Shown here piece by piece: positions 22,045 to 32,620 of a stretch of DNA of 64,000 nucleotides. The position numbers and the translations under genes were made by a program. This stretch comes from Prorocentrum cordatum. Taxonomy: Eukaryota; Sar; Dinophyceae; Prorocentrales; Prorocentraceae. Position 1 is the first letter of the stretch. Each line of letters starts with the position of its first letter. The DNA is taken from positions 37,501 to 101,500 of the forward strand of contig CAUYUJ010012758.1 of assembly GCA_963575745.1 (NCBI GenBank), in the 5' to 3' direction. The notes beneath the pieces were generated by a model that was not told where the DNA came from, ran no database searches, and was given only the letters and a program-made list of their open reading frames with translations.

Positions 22045-22750
22045 GCTCGGCAACCAGGCGGCCGACAGTTCCGCTCGGGGGGGGCCAGTTGTTTTTGCAG
22101 CTTAGAGGAGGGCCGCCTTGTCACCGTGGGTTGCCATGGAATTTTGCGCCCACCAAATTTCCAAGTTTGCGGCCAGTTATGAGGTCCATATAGGCGACGC
22201 CACCTCGCTTGACAGTTTCTCCCTGGATTGGCTCAGATCCTCCACTCCGGAGTGCCCGCCCTTCACCGGGGATGGTGATGAGGGGGCGGTTGGGGCGGCA
22301 GAGGGCGCGGGAGTGTCGTCCGTCGCCGGGGGAGGGAGCACGGGCTCGGCGGCGGCCGCCGCGAGAGCGGCCCGTGGACCTCTGCCAGAGCCGAGCGTGG
22401 AGGTATGGGCGAGCCTGGGGCCCTGGAGAGCCCGAGGCCACGCGCGCCTCGAGGCCCCAATCTCATCCCCCACGGGAGCCCCCCGCTGGGACTTCGTGTG
22501 GTTCGGTCGGTCACCCTGGGAGCTCCTGGGGTCGCAGTGCTCTCGCGTCGGATTGTCCGGGGCGTCGGCCTGCCGGCCGAGAGCGGCAATTGGATTGGAT
22601 TTTGCACGGTTAGCACCTGTCCCGGCGTGACGAGCGAGTACGGTCGGCCACCACTTTGTCTCGTACCCAACGACCCCGACGAATCGGATGACGAGCTCGA
22701 ATTCTTTGATTTTGCACGCGAATTGGGTGGTGCCCTCTCAGCTGGTGCTG
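22045..22750. other. No supported gene
   Basis: GC-rich loop region of the inverted pair. A plus frame (SSTPECPPFTGDGDEGAVGA...) is open but compositionally ordinary for this genome, and no domain is recognised. Confidence 0.4.
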
Positions 22751-22935
22751 CACTCCTCCTCCTCCTCCTCCTCCTCCTCCTCCTCCTCCTCTCCTCCTCC
22801 TCCTCCTCCTCTCCTCCTCCTCCTCCTCCTCCTCCTCCTCCTCCTCCTCCTCCTCCTCCTCCTCCTCCTCCTCCCCCTCCCCCTCCCCCTCCTCCTCCTC
22901 CTCCTCCCCCTCCTCCTCCTCCTCCCCCTCCCTGG
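22751..22935 (+). repeat. CCT tract
   Basis: (CCT)n with CCCCCT interruptions, about 180 bases, located between the two arms of the inverted repeat. Confidence 0.95.
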
Positions 22936-23223
22936 GTTGAGGACTCTGGAGGGGGAGGCGCTCGCGCGGGCTGGCCCGCGTCGCCAGGCCGAGGTGCTGC
23001 GCGTCGTCAGCGACCCCGTCCGCCCCAGCAGGCGCCGCAGGCCTCGCTGGGGACTCTGACATCGGGCGGTGCCAAGGGTTCGACTACGTACGGCACGTCG
23101 CCGGAGTGGGCCCCCCAAGCACTGGCCTGCGAGCTGAGATCTCGACACCCCGCGGCCCCCGAAAGCCGCGCCCCAAGGGTCACTCTTGCCTGGGGTCACT
23201 CTTGCGTGTAGCTGGAGGGTCTC

Positions 23224-23397
23224 GCGCGTCGCTGCGCCGGTTCTGGCCCACCGCGCTTCGGCGCGACACGCCCCGGTCCGGAGGTTTCGACGTCTCGAGC
23301 TTCTCGAAGCTTCCCGCCCCGCGGAGCGCAGTGACACGCCGTCCGCTCGCCAGGCGTACCATGTCGCCGGAGCCGCCGCCGCCGCGATACGCTAAGC
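23224..23397 (+). mobile_element. Double-hairpin element, copy 3
   Basis: Left end GCGCGTCGCTGCGCCGGTTCTGGCCCACC, core CGACGTCTCGAGCTTC and CGCGGAGCGCAGTGAC, right end CCGCGATACGCTAAGC. The terminal hairpins are degraded compared with copies 1 and 4, and the right end is followed by AAAAGCTCCTGACCGCAA, which is also seen after copy 4 in similar form. Confidence 0.65.
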
Positions 23398-23439
23398 AAA
23401 AGCTCCTGACCGCAACGGCTTGGGGGTCCCAAATGGGGT

Positions 23440-23578
23440 CCGACCAGATGAGATCGGAGGGTCGCGCCGCATCGATGATGCATCGGCGATACGGCTCGAT
23501 GTGGAACCTGATTTTCTCCACGCTGACAGCGCCGATGCATCGGCGATGCGGCGCGATCCTCTGACCCCATCTACTCGG
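23440..23578 (+). mobile_element. Foldback element, copy 1
   Basis: A left arm (23440-23486) and right arm (23532-23578) of 47 bp are imperfect reverse complements, separated by 45 bp. The right arm contains the perfect 16-bp palindrome CGCCGATGCATCGGCG. The right arm, reverse-complemented, is closer to the left arm of the copy at 31446 than to its own left arm, so the two copies are members of one family. Confidence 0.7.
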
Positions 23579-23814
23579 CATCCACTCGGGAGGCCTCGAA
23601 AAGGGTACCATTGCTGGGGCGGTCGCCAGCTTCTCCTGAGGGTCGAGGGGCCAAGGTCAAAGCTGCAGAAGATGTCTGGGCGTCTGGGGTCGCTCGGGGG
23701 CTCTGGAGTGTCCTGGAGGGGGGCCCACCCTCCTCGAGGCAATGGCGCATCCTCGAGAAAGGGGCACGACCCGCCGAATTACAGTCGAGCATCTGAGCAC
23801 AGTTGGACCTAAGA

Positions 23815-24074
23815 CATGGGCGGCGGGTGAGGAGGCCGTCGGCGACGTCATCCGCAAAACAGTGAGACGGGATCTTCTGGTCGGCCGTGTCGTCCAGCTT
23901 ATCGTGCACTTGGGTCCGCCAGTGGGCCCTCGGGTGCTGGGTCCCCGCCGCCATCCGAGGGTCCGTGGCGCAATCAGCTGTGCCAGCACAATCTACACAG
24001 TCGGACCTAGGCCAGAAGAACATCCCTCAAGAGCATGAGACCCTCCGACGACCAAAACACACAGAACATGCAAG
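23815..24074 (-). repeat. Right arm of the 260-bp inverted repeat pair
   Basis: Reverse complement of 21785-22044. The two arms enclose about 1.77 kb including a CCT tract, a double-hairpin copy and a foldback copy. Confidence 0.9.
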
Positions 24075-25620
24075 GGTACCGTCCCCAGGATGCACCAGAG
24101 CATCCAACAAACGCGAAAAACACGAGGGTACCCTTTCCGAACCGACCTCGATCTTCGACCTCGGTCCAACTGTAACATAGTTACCTCCTCCAGAAACGCT
24201 GGGCCAGCGTGTCGTAGCCAGCTGGCCGGAAGGCTGGCCCAGTCTCCCGAGCACGTTCGCCCTCCAGCGTTATCAGCAGAAGTTGGCCCTGGCTTGTTTT
24301 GAGAAATTTCCTGAACGATAATTGGCCCAATTTTTTTGAACGATAATTTTCTTGATCTCATTTTCGGTTGTAGTGGCAAACCCCCTTTTGGCATTGCCTG
24401 GCGAGGGGATGTCGTGCGAAGCAAAGCGGTTGGCTACGCGCAGGAGTGGCTCTTCGCTGGAGCGACCCAGATCTCCGTCGCCATGATCTTTTCAAGCCGG
24501 TTATTCATCCTCTATTTCGGCCTTTGGTGCCCGATGTCGGGCTTGGGGAATCTCTAATTTTTTCGCCAGAGTGATTTTCGCCGGGGAGGGTTCTCGTCGG
24601 GTTTTCGGATATTTCTGTTGGTTCTTGGAGGTTTTCTCGCCCTTGGATGCTCTCCAGCAGCTGCGCCTCATCAAGGGCGTTCTGGGAGTCCCGATCGCCC
24701 CGAACCTTGGCATCGCTCAGAGTTGTGCCTTGTGTCTCGGCGAGGACCATCGAGGAGCATGTTGGGTCATCTCGCGAGAGAAAAGGATGCACGAAACCAA
24801 AACAATGCACGGAGAATGGACGCCCGAGCGATGGCAAGCAACGGCCGCCGGAGGCCTGAGCCAGAGCGGTTGCCACTCTCCAGTGTGGGCGGCTCGGCGG
24901 CGCGGTGGCGCAAAGATAAAATCGCGCGCCGCGCATCACGGGTCGCAATGCGATCAGTTTGGCGACTTGGAGTGACGTATCGCATACGTTGAAAAATGAA
25001 GCATCGTTAAAGCACATGACCAGGACCATAGACATTATCTTCTTGCAGCAACGTACGAGCCGGATCGATTCGTGATGGCCTTGGGGTACAAAATTGGGCG
25101 CAAACGCCCAGTGTGAAAAAATGCAGCGCCCGGATCTCAGGGTTAGGCGACCTATGATGTCCTATCACATGCGTCAATTGTAGCGTGTTGGCCCCATGTG
25201 CCGTTTTTGCGACAATTCGACGGAAGAAGCACGCTGTCCCGAGGCAGGAAGAACGCCGGGAACCGACAAAACCGTCCGAAAATGTCAAGCTTCGATAGCC
25301 CAGCAACGTCCGAAAGCCTTTGGTCGTGGTCCCCCGCTTTATTGCCCTCCATCCTTAGAGCTGCACCTTCCGCACCTTCTGCGCGGAAGGGTGCCGCCGC
25401 GATGCAGCCGCCACGGCCGCCGCCGCGGCCTCGACCGGGGGAGCCGCTTCCGCCACCGGCCTGCGCCAGGCGCCGCGCCGGCTCCCGCGCGCCCTCCGGC
25501 ACCCCGAGCACCGGCAGCCGCAGCAGCGCCAGCGGGAGCTCTGCGGCACTGTCGCCACGAAGCAGACGGGCCCTGAGAGAAAAGGGTCCTGAGGCTGGTC
25601 TATGGGACCCAGGCGTTGCA
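24075..25620. other. No supported gene; fragments of dispersed repeats
   Basis: A hairpin CTGGGCCAGC/GCTGGCCCAG lies at about 24201-24245. A copy of the dispersed phrase GCAGCTGCGCCTC-AAGGGCGTTCTGGGAG lies at 24600-24730 (compare 15850-15960 and 32500-32620). The stretch 25380-25560 is GCC-rich. No gene is evident. Confidence 0.45.
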
Positions 25621-25805
25621 AGCCTCCTCCTCCTCCTCCTCTTCCTCCTCCTCCTCCTCCTCCTCCTCCTCCTCCTCCCCCTCCTCCCCCTCCCCCTCCT
25701 CCCCCTCCTCCCCCTCCTCCTCCTCCTCCTCCTCCTCCTCCTCCTCCTCCTCCTCCTCCTCCTCCTCCTCCTCCTCCTCCTCCTCCTCCTCCTCCTCCCC
25801 CCCTC
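25621..25805 (+). repeat. CCT tract
   Basis: A long (CCT)n with CCCCCT variants. The polyproline and polyglutamate frames across it are shadows. Confidence 0.95.
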
Positions 25806-25884
25806 CTCCCGCACGGACGTCCCGGCGGAGGAGCAAAAACACAATTAGTGACACGCCGCCGTCCTTGAGATCCGGGCGTTGCAA

Positions 25885-25990
25885 TTTTGTCCGCACTGGG
25901 CGTTTTCGCTCGGTTTCAGGCCCCGAGACCATCACAGATCGATCCGATTCGAGTCGTGATGTTTTGCGATGTTGCAATTTGTCCGCAACG
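25885..25990 (+). repeat. Dispersed repeat related to 14.7 kb
   Basis: GGGCGTTTTCGCTCGGTTTC, then CGAGACCATCACAGATCGATCC, then CGATGTTGCAATTTG, in the same order as at 14697-14830. Confidence 0.55.
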
Positions 25991-26198
25991 TCGGATCTCA
26001 GGGTTGGCCGTGTTCGGGTTTCTCGGGCTCTCGCCGGGCCCACGGACCATCAAAAAACGATTCAGACTGAAAAGTTGGCCCCAGCCCCACGGTCCAGGGC
26101 CCGTTTCCCTCGGGGCCCGCTTTTGTCATGCCTAGGCAGTGTTCGGCCACGCGTGCAGTCAAGGCGTTGAGATAGGGACCGCTTCGGGTTCGGAAGGA

Positions 26199-26355
26199 GA
26201 GTCGGACCTGCCCTCCTACAGGGGGATTGTGGACGAAAAATAGAAAATAGTCAAAAATACACCAAAATTGACAAAACAAATAGTCAAAACATCGTCCCCC
26301 TATTATTTTCTGACTATTTGTGAACATTCCTCCTGTAGAGAGACACGCCCGACTT
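26199..26355 (-). mobile_element. AT-rich inverted-repeat element (MITE), copy 2
   Basis: Read on the minus strand it begins AAGTCGGGCGTGTCTCTCTA, then CAGGAGGAATGTTCA, then an AT-rich interior with three copies of GACTATTT-like words, and ends CCCCTGTAGGAGGGCAGGTC. This matches copy 1 at 4604-4749 in both termini and in the subterminal AATGTTCA. There is no ORF. Confidence 0.75.
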
Positions 26356-26539
26356 AATGTTACTTCGGTCCTTCCATGGTTGGTCCTCTGGCGGGCATTG
26401 TGCACCCAGGCGCTTCTGGGGCCACAGAGGACCTTCATTCCTCATTCAGCGTTCCCTATGGGATCAGCTTGGCTGTATGACCGACGTTCTGGGATGAGGG
26501 GTCGGACGTGTTCGTCGGTTTTTGGTAGTTCTCATGCCT

Positions 26540-26690
26540 CGGGATGTGTCCAGCACCGGATCGGGCAATCGGATCGGCGGCGCCACGGTGCACAACAGCG
26601 CCGTGCAAGCATCGGGCCGCATCGGATCGCTGGAAGATCGGAATCGAATCAGGTCGGTCCGGCCAGAATCGATATCGAAAGTTAGCCAAC
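26540..26690 (-). repeat. Dispersed GATCGG-rich repeat, copy 2
   Basis: Shares CAATCGGATCGG, CGCATCGGATCG and GAATCGAATCAG phrases (in reverse complement) with 5786-5990. A weak third copy lies at 29898-29995. Confidence 0.35.
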
Positions 26691-28040
26691 GTGGACCCCA
26701 AACAGCGCGTGCTAGTGCATTATATGTGGCGTATGTAAGCTATGTGGTGCAGTATATGTAATGCAGTAGTATATGTTGTGCATACATATGTACATTTAGT
26801 TGCACATATATTCATATTTACAAATATACATGTTGATAGAGATGCAGGCTATGTGATGCAATCTACGTGCTGCAAGTCATTAATACTCGCAGTGAGTTGT
26901 CAACTCCACTGCTCGCGCAATCATCCCACCTTTCCACCCACCCGCAACTTGGTTTGCAAAACCAATGCGACGGCGATTGCGGTGTGTATTTTGCATTGGC
27001 TTGTGCATCTCCGCGGCCGCGCTAGCCCGCGCATGCTCGCGCGCGCAGCGGCCAACTGGTGCGGCGCGACCGACACGGCCGCTGTGGCGCTGACCGCAGG
27101 GCACTTCCCACCGCGCACTTCAGTGCGAGTCGGTGACTTGGGCGGGCGCGGTATCATGGCGACGCCTACAACGGTAGACGCTATCATGAGAGTAGCGATG
27201 ATGGTGACGATGGTGGCGATGCCGACGGCAAGGCCAATGACGGCGCCGATGTTGATCACGCCCGCCGATAACGATGACGATGCTTTCGCGCCGGTGAAGG
27301 ACTTCGACATGCGCACCCAGCCGACGCGCGCGCGTGGCCCACGTGGCATTATGTGACACGGATCGTGCCCCCCCCCCAGCACGCGAGCAACGGCGTTCAA
27401 ATGAGTTCGACATGTGGCGCGAGAGGTCCGTTTGGCAGAATGTGATGATAATGTCGAAAGACCTACGCGTTGTTAAAAATCGCAAGAGCGCGCGCGCGGT
27501 GTCTTGTGTTCGAAAAGTGTTGTTGCAAAACCAGGTGCTTTTTTGGTATGAAAAATGTTTTCGACATTCTCGGTTTTGAAATCCGTATACAACCTAAAGT
27601 TTGTGAAAGATTTCGGCATGCGCGCGCGACGACGCGCGCGTGCACACTCCGCCCCACATTGTGCAAAGGGTTCTTGCGACAACACGCGCGCAAGGGCGTT
27701 CGAACGATTTCGACGCGCGCGCGCGAAAGGTACGTTTGGTAGCATGGTATGACGAGGCTGGGAGAAACACAAACAGTTATTGTATTCTGAATATTTGCAA
27801 GAGCGCGAGCGCAAGCTTGTGTTGAATACCCTCTTTGCGAAACCATGTGTTTGTAGCGATGCTGGTGACGATGATGACGATGGCGACGGCAAGGCCGATG
27901 GCGGCGCCGATGCTGATCACGCCAGTGACGATGATAGTGTCCACGCGTCGGGGGTGAAGGTTTTGGAAGGACTTCGACATGAACGAGTGGCCCGCATGCT
28001 ATAATTTGACAGGGACCGACGCGCGAAAGGGCTGTCGAAT
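26690..28040 (+). repeat. Long dispersed repeat, copy 1
   Basis: Matches 59645-60800 in order over more than 1 kb: a TATGTGGTGCAG-type head, CACCCACCCGCAACTTGGTT, CGCAGCGGCCA, GAGTCGG-GACTTGGGCGGGC, a GACGATGGTGGCGATG block, GACACGGATCGTGCCCCCC, and then alternating GCGCGCGCG tracts and T/A-rich spacers. An internal second copy of the GATGACGATGGCGACGGCAA block lies at 27850-28010. No frame is conserved between copies, so I regard it as non-coding. Confidence 0.7.
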
Positions 28041-28079
28041 GATTCCTCTCGCTTCGCGGGGTGCACGTCCGAAGCACGT

Positions 28080-28570
28080 CCAGTCCAGTCCTCGCGGGGC
28101 ATTGGGGTCTTTCGGGACCCTCTTGACAGCGCATTGGGGCCTCCTGGGGTTTCGTTTGGGGCCTCTCGCGGCCTCTTGGGGGCATCTTGGGCCGGAGGCC
28201 GTCCTGCTGGATTCCCGCAGTCGCCATGAGGCCCTTTTGGGGGCCTCTCGGACCGTTTTGGGGCCCTCTGGGCGGTTTCTTGGGCCGTTTTGGGGCAATA
28301 TTGGAGGCTGTTTGGGCCGTCGGAAACTCTAAGAGACGAACGAGGCGAGGACGCTAAAACCGTTTTAGTACCATCGGGAAATCGATGTGTTTGATTTCTA
28401 CAAACGCGTTAAGGGGTCCTCTTGGGGCCCTTTGGGGCCTTCTTGGGGGTTTGTCGGGCCTTTTTGGAGTCATTGTGGGTCGCCGTGGGGCCGTCATGGC
28501 CAGTACTGAAGCCATTTTGAGCCGTCTTGACGCCCACATGGACCCCCAAGGGTCCCCAAGGCCCCGAATC
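28080..28570 (-). repeat. Phased 10-11 bp array, minus orientation
   Basis: TTGGGGGCATC, TTTTGGGGCCC and TCTTGGGGGC units, the reverse complement of the CCCAAGACGG family, interrupted at about 28330-28400 by unique sequence. Confidence 0.7.
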
Positions 28571-28979
28571 ATCGATTTACCACTGTAGGTTCTGAGGCCC
28601 AGAATGGGTTCAACACGATTGGTCGACGGATGTGGCTTGGCCCCTGGGGGAGGGTTATTAGGGGGAGACATAATAATGCAACACGATACAAAATGTGGCA
28701 ATGATGCAATCATTGGATACACCGGATACGTTACATGAAGGCTTCCGCTCCGCTGCGCGACTCGCCTCCGGCAACACGTCAGGATAAAACTCTCGCCGTT
28801 GGAATGAGCTGCGTCGAGCGCGGGTCTGTCGTCGCGGCCACTTTTCGTGTCCTTGCTAGGAAACGAGTCGGGCAAAAAGATGGCGCCATGTTGTCGCGCG
28901 TCATCCAGGTTTCTGGATCGCATATGCGGAGATTGTAATCGATGTGCATAGTGCGCAGGTGGAGAACACGTGCAGCCCA
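28571..28979. other. No supported gene
   Basis: Spacer between two phased arrays. Frames of about 65 codons only, without motifs. Confidence 0.45.
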
Positions 28980-29340
28980 GTCGTCGCGGGGACTCCTAGG
29001 GGCCTGCGGGAGGCCTTTTCGGGAGGCTTACTCAGGGTCTCTGCGGGGTTTTCGGGGGGCCTCTTGGGTCTTGGGGTTCCTTTGGCGCGTCTTGGGCCGT
29101 TTTGGGGCGCTCTTGCGATGCGCGGCCCTTTCAGAGGTTCAAATTCGATGAGCATAGCAACAATGTGCCATTCGTACACAATTCCGCGGGCCTTTTGGTG
29201 GTATATTACGGTTTTTGGCGGGCCTCCTTGGGGGCCTCTGGAGGGCCTGTGGGAGGCCTCTTGGGAGCTTCCTGAGGGCCTTCTGGAGCGTTTTGTGCCG
29301 TCTTGGGGCGATGTTTGCGCAGTTTGGCCCCCTTTCGGAG
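28980..29340 (-). repeat. Phased 10-11 bp array, minus orientation
   Basis: CCTTTTCGGGAGG, GGCCTCTTGGG and CCTTGGGGGCC units. It is followed by two copies of GGGCCACCACAAGC...CAGGCCCAGTT near 29390 and 29445. Confidence 0.7.
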
Positions 29341-31445
29341 GCTCGCGCATTTACAATTGCGACCAGAATGCGGCGGCGACGGGCGGCGCTGGGCCACCAC
29401 AAGCAGGCGGGAGTGGCGCACAGGCCCAGTTGGACGGCGGCATCGGGCCACCACAAGCCGGGCGGACCGGCGCATAGGCCCAGTTCTTTCTGATTGTAGA
29501 AAGAATTTTTAGGTGCAAGCACTGTTTGGGTTTCAATGAACGGTACAGTTTCATCGTCGTCGCGCGCATTCGAGCCACCTTTTCGAGCACCCCCAGAAGG
29601 CTCAACAAGCTCGGATAAAGTTCCGGGGATGATCCTTCAGCGGGCACCATCGTGCTACCCTTGAAATGTCTAAGCACAGTTTGCATCGCTTATCCTTTTC
29701 CCAATTTGGCTTCTACGAAACCTGCGACGCTGATCACATGGCCCCCACGAGCCCCAGGACATATTCAAGCGGCCTTCAAGCGCCCCAAAATATTTTCAAA
29801 AGGATCCCCAAACGCGTCTCGGTCACCCCATGGGCGCCGCAATGCGTCCTCCAGACAATCGAAAACACGTGAAGACGGCTCTCTTGTGCATCCTTGCGCA
29901 GCCAATCCGATTCAATGTCGTTTCCGTGCCGACGCATCCCGATCCGACGCACGTCCAGACCCGTTCCGACGTCCAACTCGATGTTGGTTGATCTTGGCTA
30001 TCAGTCAAGACGTTGAAGTAAGAAAAAGTTAGGGTTCGGAAGGCGATCGCTGTTCTTTCGGTGCTCCCGTGGTTGTTCCTCCGGCGCTCTTCGTGCACAC
30101 TGGCGCCTTGGGGAAGGGGGCAAAGAGAGAGATGCTGAAAAATTACAAAACATAAATTTTCGGAGGTCCGCGTGGATGTCCTGGATCTGCGCTGGTCTCC
30201 ACCCCCTGGGGCGCGGCGTGTGCCAGAGGTGACGCAGGGCAGCCCAGCGCCGATCCAAGAAAGCCATCGGAGTTCCGAAAGTTTATGCTCCCAAGCCGTC
30301 TTCTTTGCTTTATATACAGCATCACGTATCAGCCTGACTGCCGGTGCAAACTCGAGCGACGCAGAGAAGCGCGTCGTTTTTCGCCGACGTTGGCGCGTAA
30401 GCGTCCCGCGTCATGTCGCGCGCAAGCGTTCTCGTTTCCAATGTGACGCTCCGCGCTGGCGGCCCCGCGTAAGCCACCGCGGAGTGTCACTGTTGAAACG
30501 TGCGTATGGTCCGTTTCTTTTCGTCGGCCAGTTGGCTTGGGCATCGCTCGGACGTGTGCGCTTCTCTCGGCGAGGCCAGCGCCAGAGAATATGTACCATC
30601 TTGGCGCGTCATGGGTCACGTTGAGGAAACACACGCGCGAAACCGAACTGGTTGACGCAGTCCTTTCAATCCAGCAGAAACAATGCTTTAGAAATGCTCG
30701 CTGCAGACAGGGGCCGTGTCGGAAGTGTGGGAGGCTGTCCGCCGCAGACACGGCGATTCCCGCAAGACAAGATGGGGCCAGAGCAGACGGAACACGGGCT
30801 GGCCAAGTGTTTCGCATGTCGATCAGGAGCGCGCGAGGGGAAGAAAAATGGACGCCCCGAGCGATGGCCAGTGGCACCACCATGAAGGAGGTGGCCAGCG
30901 CGCGCGCGTCGCCCGAGCCCCTGGGCCGACCCCCGAGGAGTTCCCGCAGCGCCCCGCGCGGCGCCAGCGCGCCGAAGCGCCGAAGGAGGGCCGCACACGC
31001 GCGGCGCGGGCAGCGGCACCCGAGGCCGCGGCGGGGGCGCGCGCGGCGCGGGCAGCGGCGGAGGGCAGCGGCGCGGCACGCCGGCGCGCGCACGCCACGA
31101 CGCGGGCAGCGGCAGGTTCTTGGCTATGTTCTGCCCCTGCCTCTCTCCCCCCCCCCCCCTCCTCCTCATCCGTGTCTGTTCGGTGCATTTTTCCTCGTCC
31201 TCCCTCCCCTCCCCATCCAACCCGCGGGCGGCCGAAGTGCGGTCGGCGGGCCTTGGGGCTGTCCAAGATGGCCCCGAGACAGCCGGGAGCCTTTAGAGGG
31301 TCTCGGGACCGTCAGGAAGCGGCTCGGGATGGAAAAACAGTCCTGGGGGATGGGTCGAGAGCCTCGGGGGTCGACGTTCTGAAGAGTCATGACGTCGGGG
31401 TTCTGGGACAGGGGGGGACTTTGTTCTAGGCATCCCAGGTGGGGT
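29341..31445. other. No supported gene
   Basis: Includes a GATCCGACGCACG fragment near 29940, a hairpin GTGACGCTCCGCG/CGCGGAGTGTCAC near 30441-30490, and a GC-only repeat of GGCGCGGGCAGCGGC at about 30980-31110. No frame resembles a protein that I know. Confidence 0.45.
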
Positions 31446-31621
31446 CCGAGTAGATGGGGTCTGAGGGTCGCGCCGCATCGCCGATGTATCGGCGATGCGG
31501 CTCGATGTGGAGCGCGATCTTCTCCACGCGGACGTCGCCGATGCACCGCCGACGTCGCCGATGCATCGGCAATGCTTCGACGATACCGGTCAATCCTCCG
31601 ACCCCATCTTCTCTGACCCCA
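31446..31621 (+). mobile_element. Foldback element, copy 2
   Basis: The left arm starts CCGAGTAGATGGGGTCTGAG, then CGCGCCGCATCGCCGATG. The right side carries GCCGATGCATCGGC (a 14-bp palindrome) and ends near TCCGACCCCATCTTCTCTGA. The middle contains GTGGAGCGCGATCTTCTCCAC, an inner inverted repeat also present (shorter) in copy 1 at 23.4 kb. The right arm is lengthened by about 10 bp relative to copy 1. Confidence 0.65.
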
Positions 31622-32017
31622 TTGGGGGGGCCTCTATTTGTGGGCTCGGGAACTGGCAGGGTTCGTTTTTGTACCGGTTTCAAAAAGTTGTCCCTTGATC
31701 ATGCAAATGGATCACCGAGTTTGCATCGACAAAAAACTCACCGAACGGCCTGCGCAGTCCGGGGATCCGACGCAGGCCGGGGATCCGAAGAACGGTCGCA
31801 ACCAGTTCGAAAACGATCCGGATCCAGTCACAAAAATATGAGATGGACCAGGCCGCCACCAGGGGAAACGAAAGCAGTACAACAATGACGTCGTAGCATT
31901 TCAAAAATTGCACCGGAAATGGTCGAACATTTGGAACAAGAAATTACAGCGGTAGAACAGTATGCCATGTCGTTCCCAGGACCCACTGAGCAGGGGGGGA
32001 TGCGGTGAGGAATTTTA
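31622..32017. other. No supported gene
   Basis: A GGGGATCCGACGCAGGCC/GGGGATCCGAAGAAC direct duplication near 31770-31800. Otherwise nothing is recognised. Confidence 0.4.
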
Positions 32018-32200
32018 GCTTAGCGTGTCGCGGCGCCAGCTCTGGCCCACAGCGCTTCGGCGCGACACGCTATCCACGTCCCGGCCCAGCCCACAGGCGT
32101 CAACGTCCCGAGCCTCTCCTGGCCTCCCCGCCCCGCGGAGCGGAGCGCCCTGCTATCCGCACAGCGCGTCGCCGCGACCGCCGCCGCGACGTGCTCAGCA
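32018..32200 (+). mobile_element. Double-hairpin element, copy 4
   Basis: The best left end: GCTTAGCGTGTCGC. AGCGTGTCGC at 32022-32031 pairs with GCGACACGCT at 32062-32071 to form the left hairpin. The right hairpin (CAGCGCGTCGCCGCG against CGCCGCGACGTGCT) is slightly mutated. The core GGCGTCAACGTCCCGAGCCT is shared with the other three copies. Confidence 0.75.
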
Positions 32201-32229
32201 GAAGTCCCCGACCGCAGGCTCAGGGGGGG

Positions 32230-32620
32230 GCGGACGCATCGACCCCCAAGTCGCCCACTGATCGCCGCCGATCGGGACCTGTGGGTGCCCCACCCCGCCC
32301 AGGCCCGCGCGGCTTGGGCAGCGGGAACCCATCGCCGATCTATCGGCAGGGCATCGCCGCTTCCAGGTCGATGGCTCCCCCCTTCTCGTTCCCCTCCCAG
32401 GTGCGGGGTGCGTCCGCTCCTGCCACCGTCGGCTGCAGGCAAGAGCCAGCTCAGCTGCACGCAAGAGTGGCCAGTCGCCAGGGGTCCTCCCGGAGGCTTC
32501 TGGAGGTTCCTGGAGGTCCTGGGGGTTGTCCTGCCTCGGGATGCGTTCCTGCAGCTGCGCCTCGCCGAGGGCGTTGTGGGGGTGGCCCGATCGTCCCGAC
32601 CGGACGCCAGAGACCCGAGC
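32230..32620 (+). repeat. Dispersed composite repeat, second copy
   Basis: Same order of phrases as 15600-15965 (CGCATCGACCC, GATCGCCGCCGATCGGG, CCGCCCAGG, CTTCCAGGTCGA, TGCCTCGGGATGCGTTCC), so element plus flank appear to have been copied as one block. Confidence 0.5.

Noticed and set aside
22751-22935. Polyproline, polyleucine and polyglutamate frames across CCT/GGA tracts (also at 25.6, 55.0 and 55.5 kb)
   Set aside because: They are direct translations of trinucleotide repeats with no conserved flanking domain.
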